Source: Trebonia sp036501515 (GTDB lineage Bacteria > Actinomycetota > Actinomycetes > Streptosporangiales > Streptosporangiaceae). From it: a DNA stretch of 64,000 bases. The stretch is taken from positions 50,668 through 114,667 of the forward strand of contig DASYAD010000472.1 in the NCBI GenBank assembly GCA_036501515.1, given 5' to 3'. Under the pieces are notes generated by a model that worked only from the letters and a program-made list of their open reading frames with translations, was not told the DNA's origin and searched no databases. The translations under genes were made by a program, and so were the position numbers. The first letter of the stretch is position 1; the number at the start of each line of letters is the position of its first letter. Positions 16,460-25,106 of this stretch are shown piece by piece.

Positions 16460-18121
16460 ATGCCCGGCGTGCCCGACCTGCTGCTCGTCAATGCCCGCGT
16501 CCGCACCATGGACCCGGCCAGGCCGCTGGCCGCCGCGGTGGCCGTGACGGCCGGGCGCATCACCGGCGTCGGTGACGACGCCGCCGAGGCGACGGGGACA
16601 GCCGCCTGGCGCACCGCCGGCCGGGTCATCGACCTCAAGGGCGCCACGCTCATTCCCGGGTTCCACGACGCGCACAACCACATGACCGGGTTCGGGCTGT
16701 CGCTCACCGAGATCGACCTGCGGGCCGGCCGTCTCGATGAGATCTACGCCCGCGTCGCGGCGCGGGCCGCCGCCACGCCCGCGGGGGAGTGGATCGTCGG
16801 CGCGGGCTACGACCAGGTGAAGACCGGGGCCCACCCGCATCGCGACGACCTTGACCAGATCGCGCCGGGGCACCGGGTCTGGCTCAAGCACACCTCAAGC
16901 CACATGTGCGTGGTGAACAGCCTGGTGCTGCGCGACCTGGGGATCGACGCGCGGGCCCCGGCGGTCGACGGCGGCCGGGTCGCCGCGGACGCCGGCGGGC
17001 GCCCCACCGGTCTCCTGGAGGAACGCGCACAGGAACTGGTCGGCGGCCTCGTCCGCCCGTACCCGCTGTCCGCGCTGACCGCCGCCGTGGCGGCCGCGGG
17101 CGAGGTGTACTTGCGTGAAGGCCTCACTTCGGTGACCGAGGCGGGCGTCGGCGGCGGCTGGATCGGCCAGTCGCCCGTTGAGCTGGCCGCGTACGTCGCC
17201 GCCAGGGAGCAGGGCCTGCTGCACCTGCGGACCGAGCTGATGGTGGTCAGCGACGCGTTCCACCCCCTGGCCGCGCACCCGTCAGACGGCATCGAGACCG
17301 GGATCGACCTTGGCTTGCGCACCGGGTTCGGCGACGACTGGCTGCGCCTGGGGCCGATGAAGATCTTCACCGACGGCTCGCTGGTCGGCCGTACCGCCGC
17401 CATGTCAGCCCCGTACGACGGCGAGGGCGACGGCGAGGGCGCGAACCGCGGCTACTTGCAGGCCGGCGCCGGGCGCCTGACCGACATGATCATCGCGGCC
17501 CACCGGGCCGGCTGGCGGGTGGCCGCGCACGCCATCGGCGACCGGGCGATCGACCTCGCGCTTGACGCCTTCGGCTCCGCGGCCGTCCGCTACCCGCGCC
17601 ACGATCCGCGGCACCGGATCGAGCACTTCGGCGCTGCGCGCCCCGACCAGGTCACGCGGGCGGCCGCGCTGGGGGTGATACCCGTCGGCCAGGGCCGGTT
17701 CGCGACCGAGATCGGCGACGGCATGCTTGCCGCCGTCGGTCCCGGCCGGCGTTCGTGGCTGTACCGGCAGCGGTCGCTCCTCGACGCGGGCATCGTGCTG
17801 GCCGGCAGCTCGGACCGCCCCGTCGTGACCGGGACGCCGCTGCTCGGCCTGCACGACATGGTCAACCGCCGGACCGCCGCGGGGGCGGCGTTCAACGCGG
17901 GCGAGGCGGTGACCGCGGCGGAGGCGCTGCGGGCCTACACCTGGGGCTCGGCCTACGCCAGCGCGGCCGAGCAGGTGAAGGGGTCAGTCGAGGTCGGCAA
18001 GCTGGCCGACTTCGCGGTGCTGTCGGAGGATCCCGTCGCCGTCAGTCCCGGCCGCATCGCGGGCCTCGAGGTCATCGCGACGATCGTCGACGGCCAGGTC
18101 AGGTACGGCGCGCTGGACTGA
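16460..18121 (+). CDS. metal-dependent amidohydrolase (YtcJ-like)
   Basis: A 553-residue amidohydrolase-superfamily enzyme. Seen: the early metal site FHDAHNHM near residues 71-78, the TDGSLVGRTAAM segment near 305, HAIGDRAID near 355, HRIEHF near 390 and a late aspartate in AGSSDRPV. Length and motif order match the YtcJ/exoenzyme-regulatory AepA group (about 540 aa), whose substrates are mostly unknown. No signal peptide, so cytoplasmic. ATG 16460 is 8 nt after TATGAT and has no ribosome-binding site. Convergent with the YCF48-like lipoprotein gene. Confidence 0.88.
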   Translation: MPGVPDLLLVNARVRTMDPARPLAAAVAVTAGRITGVGDDAAEATGTAAWRTAGRVIDLKGATLIPGFHDAHNHMTGFGLSLTEIDLRAGRLDEIYARVAARAAATPAGEWIVGAGYDQVKTGAHPHRDDLDQIAPGHRVWLKHTSSHMCVVNSLVLRDLGIDARAPAVDGGRVAADAGGRPTGLLEERAQELVGGLVRPYPLSALTAAVAAAGEVYLREGLTSVTEAGVGGGWIGQSPVELAAYVAAREQGLLHLRTELMVVSDAFHPLAAHPSDGIETGIDLGLRTGFGDDWLRLGPMKIFTDGSLVGRTAAMSAPYDGEGDGEGANRGYLQAGAGRLTDMIIAAHRAGWRVAAHAIGDRAIDLALDAFGSAAVRYPRHDPRHRIEHFGAARPDQVTRAAALGVIPVGQGRFATEIGDGMLAAVGPGRRSWLYRQRSLLDAGIVLAGSSDRPVVTGTPLLGLHDMVNRRTAAGAAFNAGEAVTAAEALRAYTWGSAYASAAEQVKGSVEVGKLADFAVLSEDPVAVSPGRIAGLEVIATIVDGQVRYGALD

Positions 18122-18130
18122 CGTGGAGCG

Positions 18131-19489
18131 TCAGCCGGTCCACGCGCTCCACGGGCCCGCGTACTCCACGCGCCAGGTGCGGCCGCCGTCGGCGGTGCCC
18201 ACGATCCGCGACTGGGTCCTGGACTGAACGGACCCGGAGCTGTACTCGGTCACCGTGCCCGCCACCGCGCCGGCCTGGCTGGTCGCGAAGCTGGCGGCCG
18301 TCGGGGCCGTGATCGACGGGACGTTGCCCTCCTTGGTGAGCGACGCCCCTGACCCGGTTACCAGGTCCCAGGGCACGGTTCCCTGGCCGCAGGCGTCGCA
18401 CCAGTCGAAGAACACCGCCGCGGACGGGCTGAGCGCCGAGAACGGGCCAGCGTACGGGCCCGGTGCGGCGGCGGCCGGCGGGGCGCCCTGGTTCTGGAAG
18501 TACTGCTCGGCGAAGATCGCGGTCGCGCCGGCCTGGTCGGCGTGGAAGCCCGCGTGCGGGTCCTGCGACATCGCGGCGCCGGGTCCCACTCGCAGCGCCC
18601 AGGCGGTGCCGCCCGCGGCGCACTCGACGCTCATCGTGACCGGGGCGGCGGCACCGGGTGTGCCGACCTGCCCGGCCAGCGAGGTCAGCGCCGTCCAGTG
18701 GCGCCCGCCGTCCGCGGAGCGGTACAGCAGGCCGCCAGCGCCCAGCCAGCCGTGCCCGGGGTCGCTGAAGCAGACCGTCTGGGCGTCGGCCGGCGCGGTC
18801 ATCGCCTGCCAGCTGCGCCCGCCGTCACGGGTGGCCAGGACCAGGCCGCCGGCGGCGGGCAGCACGGGGCTGGCCACGCTGCCGGAGGGCGCGCCAGCAC
18901 CGGGCGCAAGGCGGCCGCCCGCCACCGCGAACCCGGTGGCCGCCGAGATGAAGTGCACCGAGCGGATCACCGCGCACGGCTCAGGCAGCGGCGTCCAGTG
19001 CGCTCCGCCGTCGGTGGTGGCCAGCAGGGTGCTCATGCCGACCGCCCAGCCGTCCCGCGCGCTGATGAAGTCGACCGAGGTGAGGTTGAGGCGGCCGGTC
19101 AGCTGCGCCCGCCAGTGCGCGCCGCCGTCGCTGGTGGCCAGGATGGCGTCCTGACCGACCGCCCAGCCCTGGGCCGGCGAGACGAACTGCAGCCCGGTGA
19201 GCAGGCCGGCGCCGATGCGGACGGTGTCGGCGGGCGGGCAGGTCGAGGTCACGCTGCCCGGGCTGGCCGGCCCGGCGGCGGACGAGGTGCCCGCTGTGCT
19301 CTGGGCCGGCCCGGAAGCGGCCGCCGGGGCCGGCGAGGTCGCCTGGCCGGCCGAACTGGCCACGGGAACGGAACTCGCGGCGCCGCCGCCCGCCGGGAGC
19401 GACCCGGCGCTGCCGCAGCCAGCCGCGAGCAGGGCGCAGCCGGCGACGAGCGGGGCGATGATGGCGAGGACAGCCGGCCGCGTGTTCAT
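18131..19489 (-). CDS. YCF48/BNR-repeat lipoprotein
   Basis: A 452-residue secreted beta-propeller-like protein. Residues 1-30 form a lipoprotein signal (ALLAAGC box, cysteine near 25), followed by a Ser/Ala/Pro-rich linker to about residue 90. The rest contains repeated blades with the pattern GWAVG...ILATSDGGAHW and GWAVGMSTLLATTDGGAHW, at least four copies, typical of YCF48/sialidase-like propellers. ATG 19489 is chosen because it opens the signal peptide; the frame extends further upstream without meaning. Surface role unknown; a binding or scaffold function is likelier than catalysis. Confidence 0.82.
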   Translation of the reverse strand: MNTRPAVLAIIAPLVAGCALLAAGCGSAGSLPAGGGAASSVPVASSAGQATSPAPAAASGPAQSTAGTSSAAGPASPGSVTSTCPPADTVRIGAGLLTGLQFVSPAQGWAVGQDAILATSDGGAHWRAQLTGRLNLTSVDFISARDGWAVGMSTLLATTDGGAHWTPLPEPCAVIRSVHFISAATGFAVAGGRLAPGAGAPSGSVASPVLPAAGGLVLATRDGGRSWQAMTAPADAQTVCFSDPGHGWLGAGGLLYRSADGGRHWTALTSLAGQVGTPGAAAPVTMSVECAAGGTAWALRVGPGAAMSQDPHAGFHADQAGATAIFAEQYFQNQGAPPAAAAPGPYAGPFSALSPSAAVFFDWCDACGQGTVPWDLVTGSGASLTKEGNVPSITAPTAASFATSQAGAVAGTVTEYSSGSVQSRTQSRIVGTADGGRTWRVEYAGPWSAWTG

Positions 19490-19557
19490 GGCCTTGAGAC
19501 GACACAGCGGCCGCCGCGGTTGCGGGCCGGTGACGTGGAAGTCAGCGGGGGCGGACG

Positions 19558-20556
19558 TCAGCTGAAGGCGGGCATGACCTCGGTCGCGAACAGCTCGGCC
19601 GACCGCAGCACCTCGGCCGAGGTCATGTCGCCGAAGGCGAATTCCAGCGAGAAGTAGCTGACGCCCGCCGTTTCCGCGTGCCCGGCGACCCAGGCCCGCG
19701 CGCCAGCCGGGTCGCCCGCGTAGCGGTGGCCGGCCGGCCCTGATTCGAAGTCGCCCGCGCTGACGCCGGGCGGCATCGGCACGTTGAACTTCTCCCAGAG
19801 ATAGCTGAGGTTCCCGAGGAACGGTACGAACGCGCGCCTGGCGATCCCGGCCGCCTTCTCGTTCGTCTCCGCCAGCACCATCTGCCGGGAGATACCGAGG
19901 GGCGGCAGGCCGGCGGCGTCGCGGCCGAGCGCCGCCCACTCATCGCGGTAGGCATCGGTCAGCGTGCGGACCGCGGGGGAGGGGACCAGGGCCATCATCG
20001 GCATTCCCAGCCGGGCGCACCAGCGCGCCTTTTCCGGCGTCCGGGTCGCGTACCAGGGGATGAGCGGCTGCTGCACGGGCCTGGTCACCACCGGGGCCGA
20101 GTCGATGTCGTAGTAGGTCCCGTGGAAGTCCACCACGTCCGATGACAGGCCAAGGCGGAGAATCTCGAACGCCTCGTCGAAACGCGGCTGTGCCTCTTCG
20201 CCCGGCACGCCGTGGAAGCCGGTCTCGACCGGGGACACGCCCCGTCCCACGCCCAGGACCAGCCGGCCGTTGGTGAGCTGGTCGAGCGTGGCCGCCTCTT
20301 CGACCATCCGCAGCGGCGGTACCAGCGGCAGGATCGAGATCAGGGTGCCGAGCCTGATCCGCGACGTCAGCCGGGATGCGGCCGCCAGCATCAGGTGCGG
20401 GGTGGCGATGCCGAGCGGTGTGCCGTGGTGCTCGGCCAGCTGGTAGGCGTAGTAACCGAGCCGTTCATAGGCCGCGACCAGCTCAAGACGCTCATCGAGC
20501 TGCCGCCCTGGCGGCCGGCCAGTCGCGTCGTTGTGGTCGAAGACCGCGAACTGCAT
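19558..20556 (-). CDS. LLM-class flavin-dependent oxidoreductase
   Basis: A 332-residue luciferase-like monooxygenase or F420-dependent enzyme. Seen: YYAYQLAEHHGTPLG, ASRLTSRIRLGTLISILPLVPPLRMVEEAATLDQLTNGRLVLGVGRG (spanning residues about 62-108; typical LLM beta-strand 4-5 block), and FHGTYYDID. ATG 20556 is preferred to GTG 20562 because AGGAG is 5 nt before it. Cofactor (FMN or F420) and substrate cannot be decided from sequence. Confidence 0.87.
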   Translation of the reverse strand: MQFAVFDHNDATGRPPGRQLDERLELVAAYERLGYYAYQLAEHHGTPLGIATPHLMLAAASRLTSRIRLGTLISILPLVPPLRMVEEAATLDQLTNGRLVLGVGRGVSPVETGFHGVPGEEAQPRFDEAFEILRLGLSSDVVDFHGTYYDIDSAPVVTRPVQQPLIPWYATRTPEKARWCARLGMPMMALVPSPAVRTLTDAYRDEWAALGRDAAGLPPLGISRQMVLAETNEKAAGIARRAFVPFLGNLSYLWEKFNVPMPPGVSAGDFESGPAGHRYAGDPAGARAWVAGHAETAGVSYFSLEFAFGDMTSAEVLRSAELFATEVMPAFS

Positions 20557-20729
20557 CGTCACTCCTGTCCGGTTCCTGACCGCCGGCTCCGGCTGCGGCC
20601 ACGGCCCGCCAGCGGGCGGTCACGAGGGCGGAAATGACGGAGCCACGCCCCCGTTCTGAACATCGTCTTGCACTTCGCCTGGCTTCGGCTAGGGGGCTGG
20701 CGAGCATGAAGTGCCACTAGAGTCGTGAC

Positions 20730-22013
20730 GTGATGACAGCCAGGGCCCGGTGGCGGGTGGTCTGGGCGGCCTGCGCCGCGGCCGCCTGCGTCGTGACCGC
20801 GGCCTGCGGCGGGGGCGGCCGGCCCTCGGCAGTCGGCACGCCGGGCGCGGCCGGGACCGGCGGCAGCGCGACGCCGGGTGGTCAGGCGAGCCCCACCGGG
20901 AGCGGCGCCACCCAGAGCGCGACCGCGCCGGACAGCGCTGCCCCGGGCGGCGGCGACCCGGCCTCCGCCTCCGCCTCCGCCTGCGTCACCCAGGTGCTCG
21001 GGAGCCTGACGCTGGCGCAGCGGGTCGGGCAGCTGTTCCTCGTCGCCGTCGACGGGAACAAGGCGTCGGAGCTGGGTGCGGCTGAGCACACCTATCACTT
21101 CGGTTCTGTGCTGCTCAACAAGTCCGCCGCGGGCACGGCGGCCCTCGCCGTGCAGACCACGGCCCTGCAGGAACTGGCGGCGTCGGGCACTGGCGGAGTC
21201 GGCTTCTTCATCGCCGCCAACCAGGAGGGCGGCGAGATCCAGCAGCTCACCGGGCGCGGGTTCGCCACCATGCCGACTGAGCTCGAGCAGGGAACCTGGA
21301 CCACGGCGAGGCTGCGGACGGCGGCGGCCGGCTGGGGCACCGACCTGCGCGCGGCGGGCGTCAACCTGGACCTGGCCCCGGTGATGGACGTGGTGCCCGC
21401 CGCCTCGGCGGCCGGCAACGCCCCCATCGGCGCGCTTGACCGCGACTACGGCTCCGACCCCGCGGTCAACGGCGAGCACGGAGCCGCGTTCATCGAGGGA
21501 ATGGCGTCGGCGGGCGTGATGAGCGTCGCCAAGCACTTCCCCGGACTCGGGCGGGTGACCGGGAACACCGATTTCACCGCCAACGTGGTCGACAACGTCA
21601 CCACGGCAGACGACCCGTACCTGAACTCGTTCCGCGGCGCCGTGGGCGCCGGGGTGCCGATGGTCATGGTGGCGTCGGCCACTTACACCAAGATCGACCC
21701 GACGCAGCTGGCGGCTTTCTCACCTGCGGTGATGCGGCTGCTGCGCGACGGACTCGGCTTCACCGGCGTGATCGTCTCCGATGACCTGGGGGACGCCGTC
21801 GCCGTGCAGTCGGTCACACCCGGGAACCGGGCCGTCAGGTTCCTCAGCGCCGGCGGCGACCTCGTCACGTCGCAGTCGCTCGCGCCGGCCGAGCAGATGG
21901 CGGCCGCGGTGCTCGCCAGGGCGTCGGGGAACGCCGCGTTCCGGGCCACGGTGGACGACGCGGCGCTACGGGTGCTCGACGCCAAGCAGGCGGCCGGACT
22001 GCTGTCATGCTGA
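20730..22013 (+). CDS. glycoside hydrolase family 3 lipoprotein (NagZ-like)
   Basis: A 427-residue exported GH3 enzyme. Residues 1-26 are a lipoprotein signal with box VTAAC; a Gly/Ser/Ala/Thr-rich linker with short CCTCCG-type codon repeats follows. The GH3 core starts near residue 85 (LAQRVGQLFLVAVDG). Seen: ANQEGGEIQQL, VNLDLAPVMDV, SVAKHFPGLGRVTGNTD and VIVSDDLGD, which holds the nucleophile aspartate. In NagZ the loop after KHFPG normally ends D-S-H with a catalytic histidine; here it ends N-T-D. TAGAGT lies 6 nt before GTG 20730; ATG 20733 is equally possible. Likely acts on peptidoglycan amino sugars. Confidence 0.85.
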   Translation: MMTARARWRVVWAACAAAACVVTAACGGGGRPSAVGTPGAAGTGGSATPGGQASPTGSGATQSATAPDSAAPGGGDPASASASACVTQVLGSLTLAQRVGQLFLVAVDGNKASELGAAEHTYHFGSVLLNKSAAGTAALAVQTTALQELAASGTGGVGFFIAANQEGGEIQQLTGRGFATMPTELEQGTWTTARLRTAAAGWGTDLRAAGVNLDLAPVMDVVPAASAAGNAPIGALDRDYGSDPAVNGEHGAAFIEGMASAGVMSVAKHFPGLGRVTGNTDFTANVVDNVTTADDPYLNSFRGAVGAGVPMVMVASATYTKIDPTQLAAFSPAVMRLLRDGLGFTGVIVSDDLGDAVAVQSVTPGNRAVRFLSAGGDLVTSQSLAPAEQMAAAVLARASGNAAFRATVDDAALRVLDAKQAAGLLSC

Positions 22014-22078
22014 CGGGGTTTGCCTCCGCCGTGCTGACGGGGTTTGCTTCGGCCATGCTGACGGGGTTTTCGCCGAAG
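22007..22078 (+). repeat. three 24-nt tandem direct repeats
   Basis: Units begin at 22007, 22031 and 22055 with the shared core TGCTGACGGGGTTT and then a GCC-ending tail (third unit diverges at its end). The first unit contains the TGA stop of the GH3 gene. The repeat is a multiple of three, so one frame reads M/V-L-T-G-F-A-S-A three times. The rest of the gap to 22254 shows nothing else recognisable. Confidence 0.75.
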
Positions 22079-22254
22079 GCGGGAAACGAGCCGGAGAGCC
22101 GGCCGTGTGGCCGAATAGCACGCCCCGGCCGGGGCAGTAGTTCCTGGCCGGTATCCCTCGCCGGCCACGGCGGGCCATCTGCGCGCGGAATGTGCCGACT
22201 TGGTCGCGGAACCTGCCATGCTGTAGGCGTAACCGAGTAACAAGGCAGGCGGGT

Positions 22255-23532
22255 TTGTCCGAAAACAGCAGTCGAGGCAAGGGCCAGCTGGGGTACCGGC
22301 TCGGCCGCCTGTGGGCCGCGGCCGAGTTCCGCCGGGTCCCGCTGCGCACCATCATCGTCGCGATCGTCGCCGTCGTCGTGTTTTACCTCGCGGGCAAGGT
22401 GATCTACCGGCTCAAGGACGTGCTCCTGCTGCTGGTGGTGGCCGGGTTCCTCGCGCTGATCCTCAACCCGGTCGTCCACGTGGTCGAGCGGTACGTGGTG
22501 CGGCGCCGCGGGCTGGCGGTCACCGTGACCGGCGTGCTCGTCGTGCTGGTGTTCCTCGGGCTGCTTGTCGCGTTCGGTTACCCGCTCGTCAACGGCATCA
22601 CCCACCTGGCCGAGAACCTGCCGTCTTACGTGCAGCAGGCCGAGCAGGGCAAGAACTGGTACGGCAAGCTGGTGCAGCACTACCACGTGCAGCAGTGGCT
22701 GCAGCAGAACGAGTCCAAGCTGGTGACGTTCGGTCAGAACATCTCGGCCCCGGCGCTGGCCGTCGGCAAGGGCGCGGCGACGCTGCTCATCGAGCTGCTG
22801 ACCATCTTCATCCTGGTGCTGCTGCTGCTCCTTGAGGGACCGAAGCTGCGCCGGGGCGTGCTGTCGCTGCTGTCGCCCGGGCAGGCGGAAGAAGCCCAGG
22901 CGATCGCGTCCGAGGTCAACCGCTCGGTCATCGGCTACATGCTCGGCAACTTCCTGACCTCGCTGATCTGCGGCATCGTGGTCCTGGTGGACCTGGCCGT
23001 GCTCGGCGTGCCGTTCCCGTTGCTGTGGGCGCTGTGGGTGGCGCTGGTCGACTTCCTGCCGATGATCGGCGGCGCCCTGGCGGGGATCCCGGTCGTGCTG
23101 TTCGCCCTGTTCGCCAACGGCCTCACCGCGGGCATCATCACGCTGGTCGTCTTCCTGGTCTACACGCAGCTTGAGAACCACATACTCAACCCCGTGATCA
23201 TGTCCAAAACCGTGCGCATCTCGCCGCTGCTCGTGCTGGTCGCCGTGCTGGTGGCCGCCTCGCTCGGCGACTGGGTCGGCGGGCTGTTCGGCGGCTTCGT
23301 GGCGGCGCTGCTCGCCATCCCCGCCGCGGGCGCGTTCCAGGTGATCACCCGGGAGGCCTGGCGGCTCACCGCGCCGCCGGCCGAGGCCGAGGCCGAGGAA
23401 CAGGCCGTGATCGACGCGTCAGGCAAGGCGGCCGAGGAAGCGCACGACGTCGCCGAGGTGGGCGAGCAGGAGGACAACGACGCGGTCCCGGCCGGGCGCG
23501 GCGGACCGGACCGGCCGCGCGGGAGCTCCTGA
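22255..23532 (+). CDS. AI-2E family transporter / PerM-like permease
   Basis: A 425-residue inner-membrane protein with about eight hydrophobic helices (IIVAIVAVVVFYLAG, VLLLLVVAGFLALILNPVV, LAVTVTGVLVVLVFLGLL, LLIELLTIFILVLLLLL and others) and a central soluble region (ITHLAENLPSYVQQAEQG). The C-terminal half has the family-typical LVDFLPMIGGALAGIP and QLENHILNPVIMSKTV. The chain ends in an acidic tail. Start taken as TTG 22255, near a GGCAGGCGGG stretch; this is uncertain. The family exports small signals or ions; substrate unknown. Confidence 0.82.
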   Translation: MSENSSRGKGQLGYRLGRLWAAAEFRRVPLRTIIVAIVAVVVFYLAGKVIYRLKDVLLLLVVAGFLALILNPVVHVVERYVVRRRGLAVTVTGVLVVLVFLGLLVAFGYPLVNGITHLAENLPSYVQQAEQGKNWYGKLVQHYHVQQWLQQNESKLVTFGQNISAPALAVGKGAATLLIELLTIFILVLLLLLEGPKLRRGVLSLLSPGQAEEAQAIASEVNRSVIGYMLGNFLTSLICGIVVLVDLAVLGVPFPLLWALWVALVDFLPMIGGALAGIPVVLFALFANGLTAGIITLVVFLVYTQLENHILNPVIMSKTVRISPLLVLVAVLVAASLGDWVGGLFGGFVAALLAIPAAGAFQVITREAWRLTAPPAEAEAEEQAVIDASGKAAEEAHDVAEVGEQEDNDAVPAGRGGPDRPRGSS

Positions 23533-23551
23533 CCCGCCCGGCGTGCTGCCG

Positions 23552-23887
23552 CTAGTCCCGCCAGCGCCCCTGGCGGGCCTCGTCGCGGTCCGTCCAGCCC
23601 TTGTCCGGCTGCGCGTAGCGGTCCAGGTACACGCGCTTGCACGACATCGGCACGATGACGAGCGGCGCGGAGCTGGCCGACGGCGCGACCGCCGCGCCCG
23701 CCACCGCCCAGAACCGCGCCCTGTCGGCCGCCTCGGTCAGCACCAGGAACGCCTGGCCCTGGGAGAACCCGGCTGACGGGCCGCGCACCGCGTTGCCGAG
23801 GATCCGGTCGACCGACGCCTGCGGCACCGGCTCGCCGGTGAATGTACGCACCATCCGCCGCCGCCGCACGACCTCCTGGAATTCCAT
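23552..23887 (-). pseudogene. nitroreductase-family gene, truncated at its 3' half
   Basis: The first 111 residues are a clear nitroreductase N-terminus: MEFQEVVRRRRMVRTF, GNAVRGPSAGFSQGQAFLVL and YLDRYAQPDKGWTDRDEA. In full-length relatives this is followed by an active-site stretch of about 100 more residues (PYWDIDTGMAA and onwards). Here the chain ends in RQGRWRD and a TAG. The FMN-binding second half is missing, so it is probably not functional. ATG 23887 matches the family start. Divergent from the XdhC-like gene. Confidence 0.78.
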
Positions 23888-23969
23888 AGACGGCCACGAT
23901 AGCGGCCGTCGCGCGGCTGCCGGGGGCTGGCCGGGTGCGGACGCCCGCCCGGTGTAGCAGACTGGAACC

Positions 23970-24536
23970 ATGGCAGAAGAGAGCGACGCCTGCTCAGTGG
24001 CCCACGGCACCACCCCGGCCGCCGCCCAGGCCCAGGCACAGACCCCGGCCGCGGCGCCCCCGGCCCCGGTCCCCGCCGCCGACCGGGTTCTGGTCGCCGT
24101 GTTCGCCGGGGCGGTGTCCGGCTACCTGCTCAGGTACGCCGCCGACGCCGGGTACCGGACAGTGCTTGTCGAACCCGACCCGGTCCGTGCCGACGCTGCC
24201 CGGATGGCCGGGTTCCCGGTCCTCGCGGCGGTTCCCGGCGACCTTGACGGCGCCGACGTAGTGGTCACCGACCATCACCGCGACGAGCTCGGTGTCGCGC
24301 TGCGCGACGCGCTCGCGGGCAAGGCCCGCTGGGTCGGCATCATGGGCAACCCGCATCACGCCGGGCCGCACGTGGCCGCGCTCGAGTCGCTCGGCGTGGC
24401 TCCCGGCGACATCGCGCGGGTGCACCGCCCGATCGGCCTCAACATCGGCTCACGGACCCCGCCAGAGATCGCCGTCTCGACCCTCGCGGGTCTGATCGCC
24501 GACCGCAACTCCCGACCGGGCGGCTTCTCGTTCTGA
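23970..24536 (+). CDS. XdhC-type Rossmann-domain protein (xanthine dehydrogenase maturation-like)
   Basis: A 188-residue protein. After an Ala/Pro/Gln-rich tail (residues 1-35) comes a Rossmann fold (VLVAVFAGAVSGYLLRYAADAGYRTVLVEPDP over 40-72) and the characteristic XdhC_C ending RVHRPIGLNIGSRTPPEIAVSTLAGLIADRN. XdhC proteins deliver sulfurated molybdenum cofactor to xanthine dehydrogenase. The usual N-terminal XdhC/CoxI domain is absent. The xanthine dehydrogenase operon lies 11 kb downstream, so a functional link is plausible. CAGACT lies 6 nt before ATG 23970 (leaderless-like). Confidence 0.78.
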   Translation: MAEESDACSVAHGTTPAAAQAQAQTPAAAPPAPVPAADRVLVAVFAGAVSGYLLRYAADAGYRTVLVEPDPVRADAARMAGFPVLAAVPGDLDGADVVVTDHHRDELGVALRDALAGKARWVGIMGNPHHAGPHVAALESLGVAPGDIARVHRPIGLNIGSRTPPEIAVSTLAGLIADRNSRPGGFSF

Positions 24537-24562
24537 AGAAGGAGAAGCTCGTTAATTTGCGC

Positions 24563-24576
24563 TAGAATTCTGTACA
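24563..24576 (+). promoter_or_regulatory. -10 element and TGTACA site of the toxin-antitoxin operon
   Basis: TAGAAT (24563-24568) is 7 nt before the antitoxin ATG, predicting a leaderless message. It overlaps the palindrome AGAATTCT (24564-24571). TGTACA (24571-24576) overlaps the start codon; TGTACA is the known core of YefM-YoeB operator sites, so autoregulation by the antitoxin is likely. Confidence 0.5.
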
Positions 24577-25106
24577 TGACGACGGTACCTCTTGCCGAGG
24601 CTCGGCAAAATTTTTCGGCGCTCGTCGACCAGGCGGTCGCCACTCACCAGCGCGTCCAGGTGACCCGTAACGGGCTGCCGGTTATCTGGATGATCTCCGA
24701 CGACGACTTCGAGTCGATCATGGAGACTCTCGACGTGCTTGCCGACCAGGCCGCGATGCGAGATATCGCGCAGTCGGAGGCGGACCTTGACGCAGGCCGC
24801 TACTTCACCGCGCAGGAGACAGAAAAGATCCTTCGGGCGCGCACGGCCGGCGTAGAACTGGGCAGCGATGCCGAGGTGATCGCCGATATGCACGGCAGGG
24901 GACTGCCTGACGCGGTGTGCATGGCCACGCTCGACGCGTTGATCGCTATCCATCAGGCTGGACCCGGTGACTTACCGGATCAAGCTTCGCCCGGCCGCAC
25001 TCCGCTCGCTTCAGTCGATGCCAGAGAAGGTCGCGACCGCCTGCTGGGAGTTCATCCACGGCCCGCTGGCCGAGAATCCTCGTCGCGTTGGCAAGCCGCT
25101 GCTTGA
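24576..25106 (+). CDS. Phd/YefM-family antitoxin with long C-terminal extension
   Basis: Residues 1-85 are a Phd/YefM antitoxin: TVPLAEARQNFSALVDQAVATHQRVQVTRNG with the DNA-binding fold, then VIWMISDDDFESIMETLDVLAD and an acidic helix. Typical family members stop near residue 85-95. This frame continues to residue 176 and overlaps the toxin gene by 140 nt; the last 47 or so codons are read in another frame of the toxin and look non-natural. Either the extension is real, or a frameshift removed the original stop. Neutralises the RelE-like toxin encoded next. Confidence 0.82.
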   Translation: MTTVPLAEARQNFSALVDQAVATHQRVQVTRNGLPVIWMISDDDFESIMETLDVLADQAAMRDIAQSEADLDAGRYFTAQETEKILRARTAGVELGSDAEVIADMHGRGLPDAVCMATLDALIAIHQAGPGDLPDQASPGRTPLASVDAREGRDRLLGVHPRPAGRESSSRWQAAA

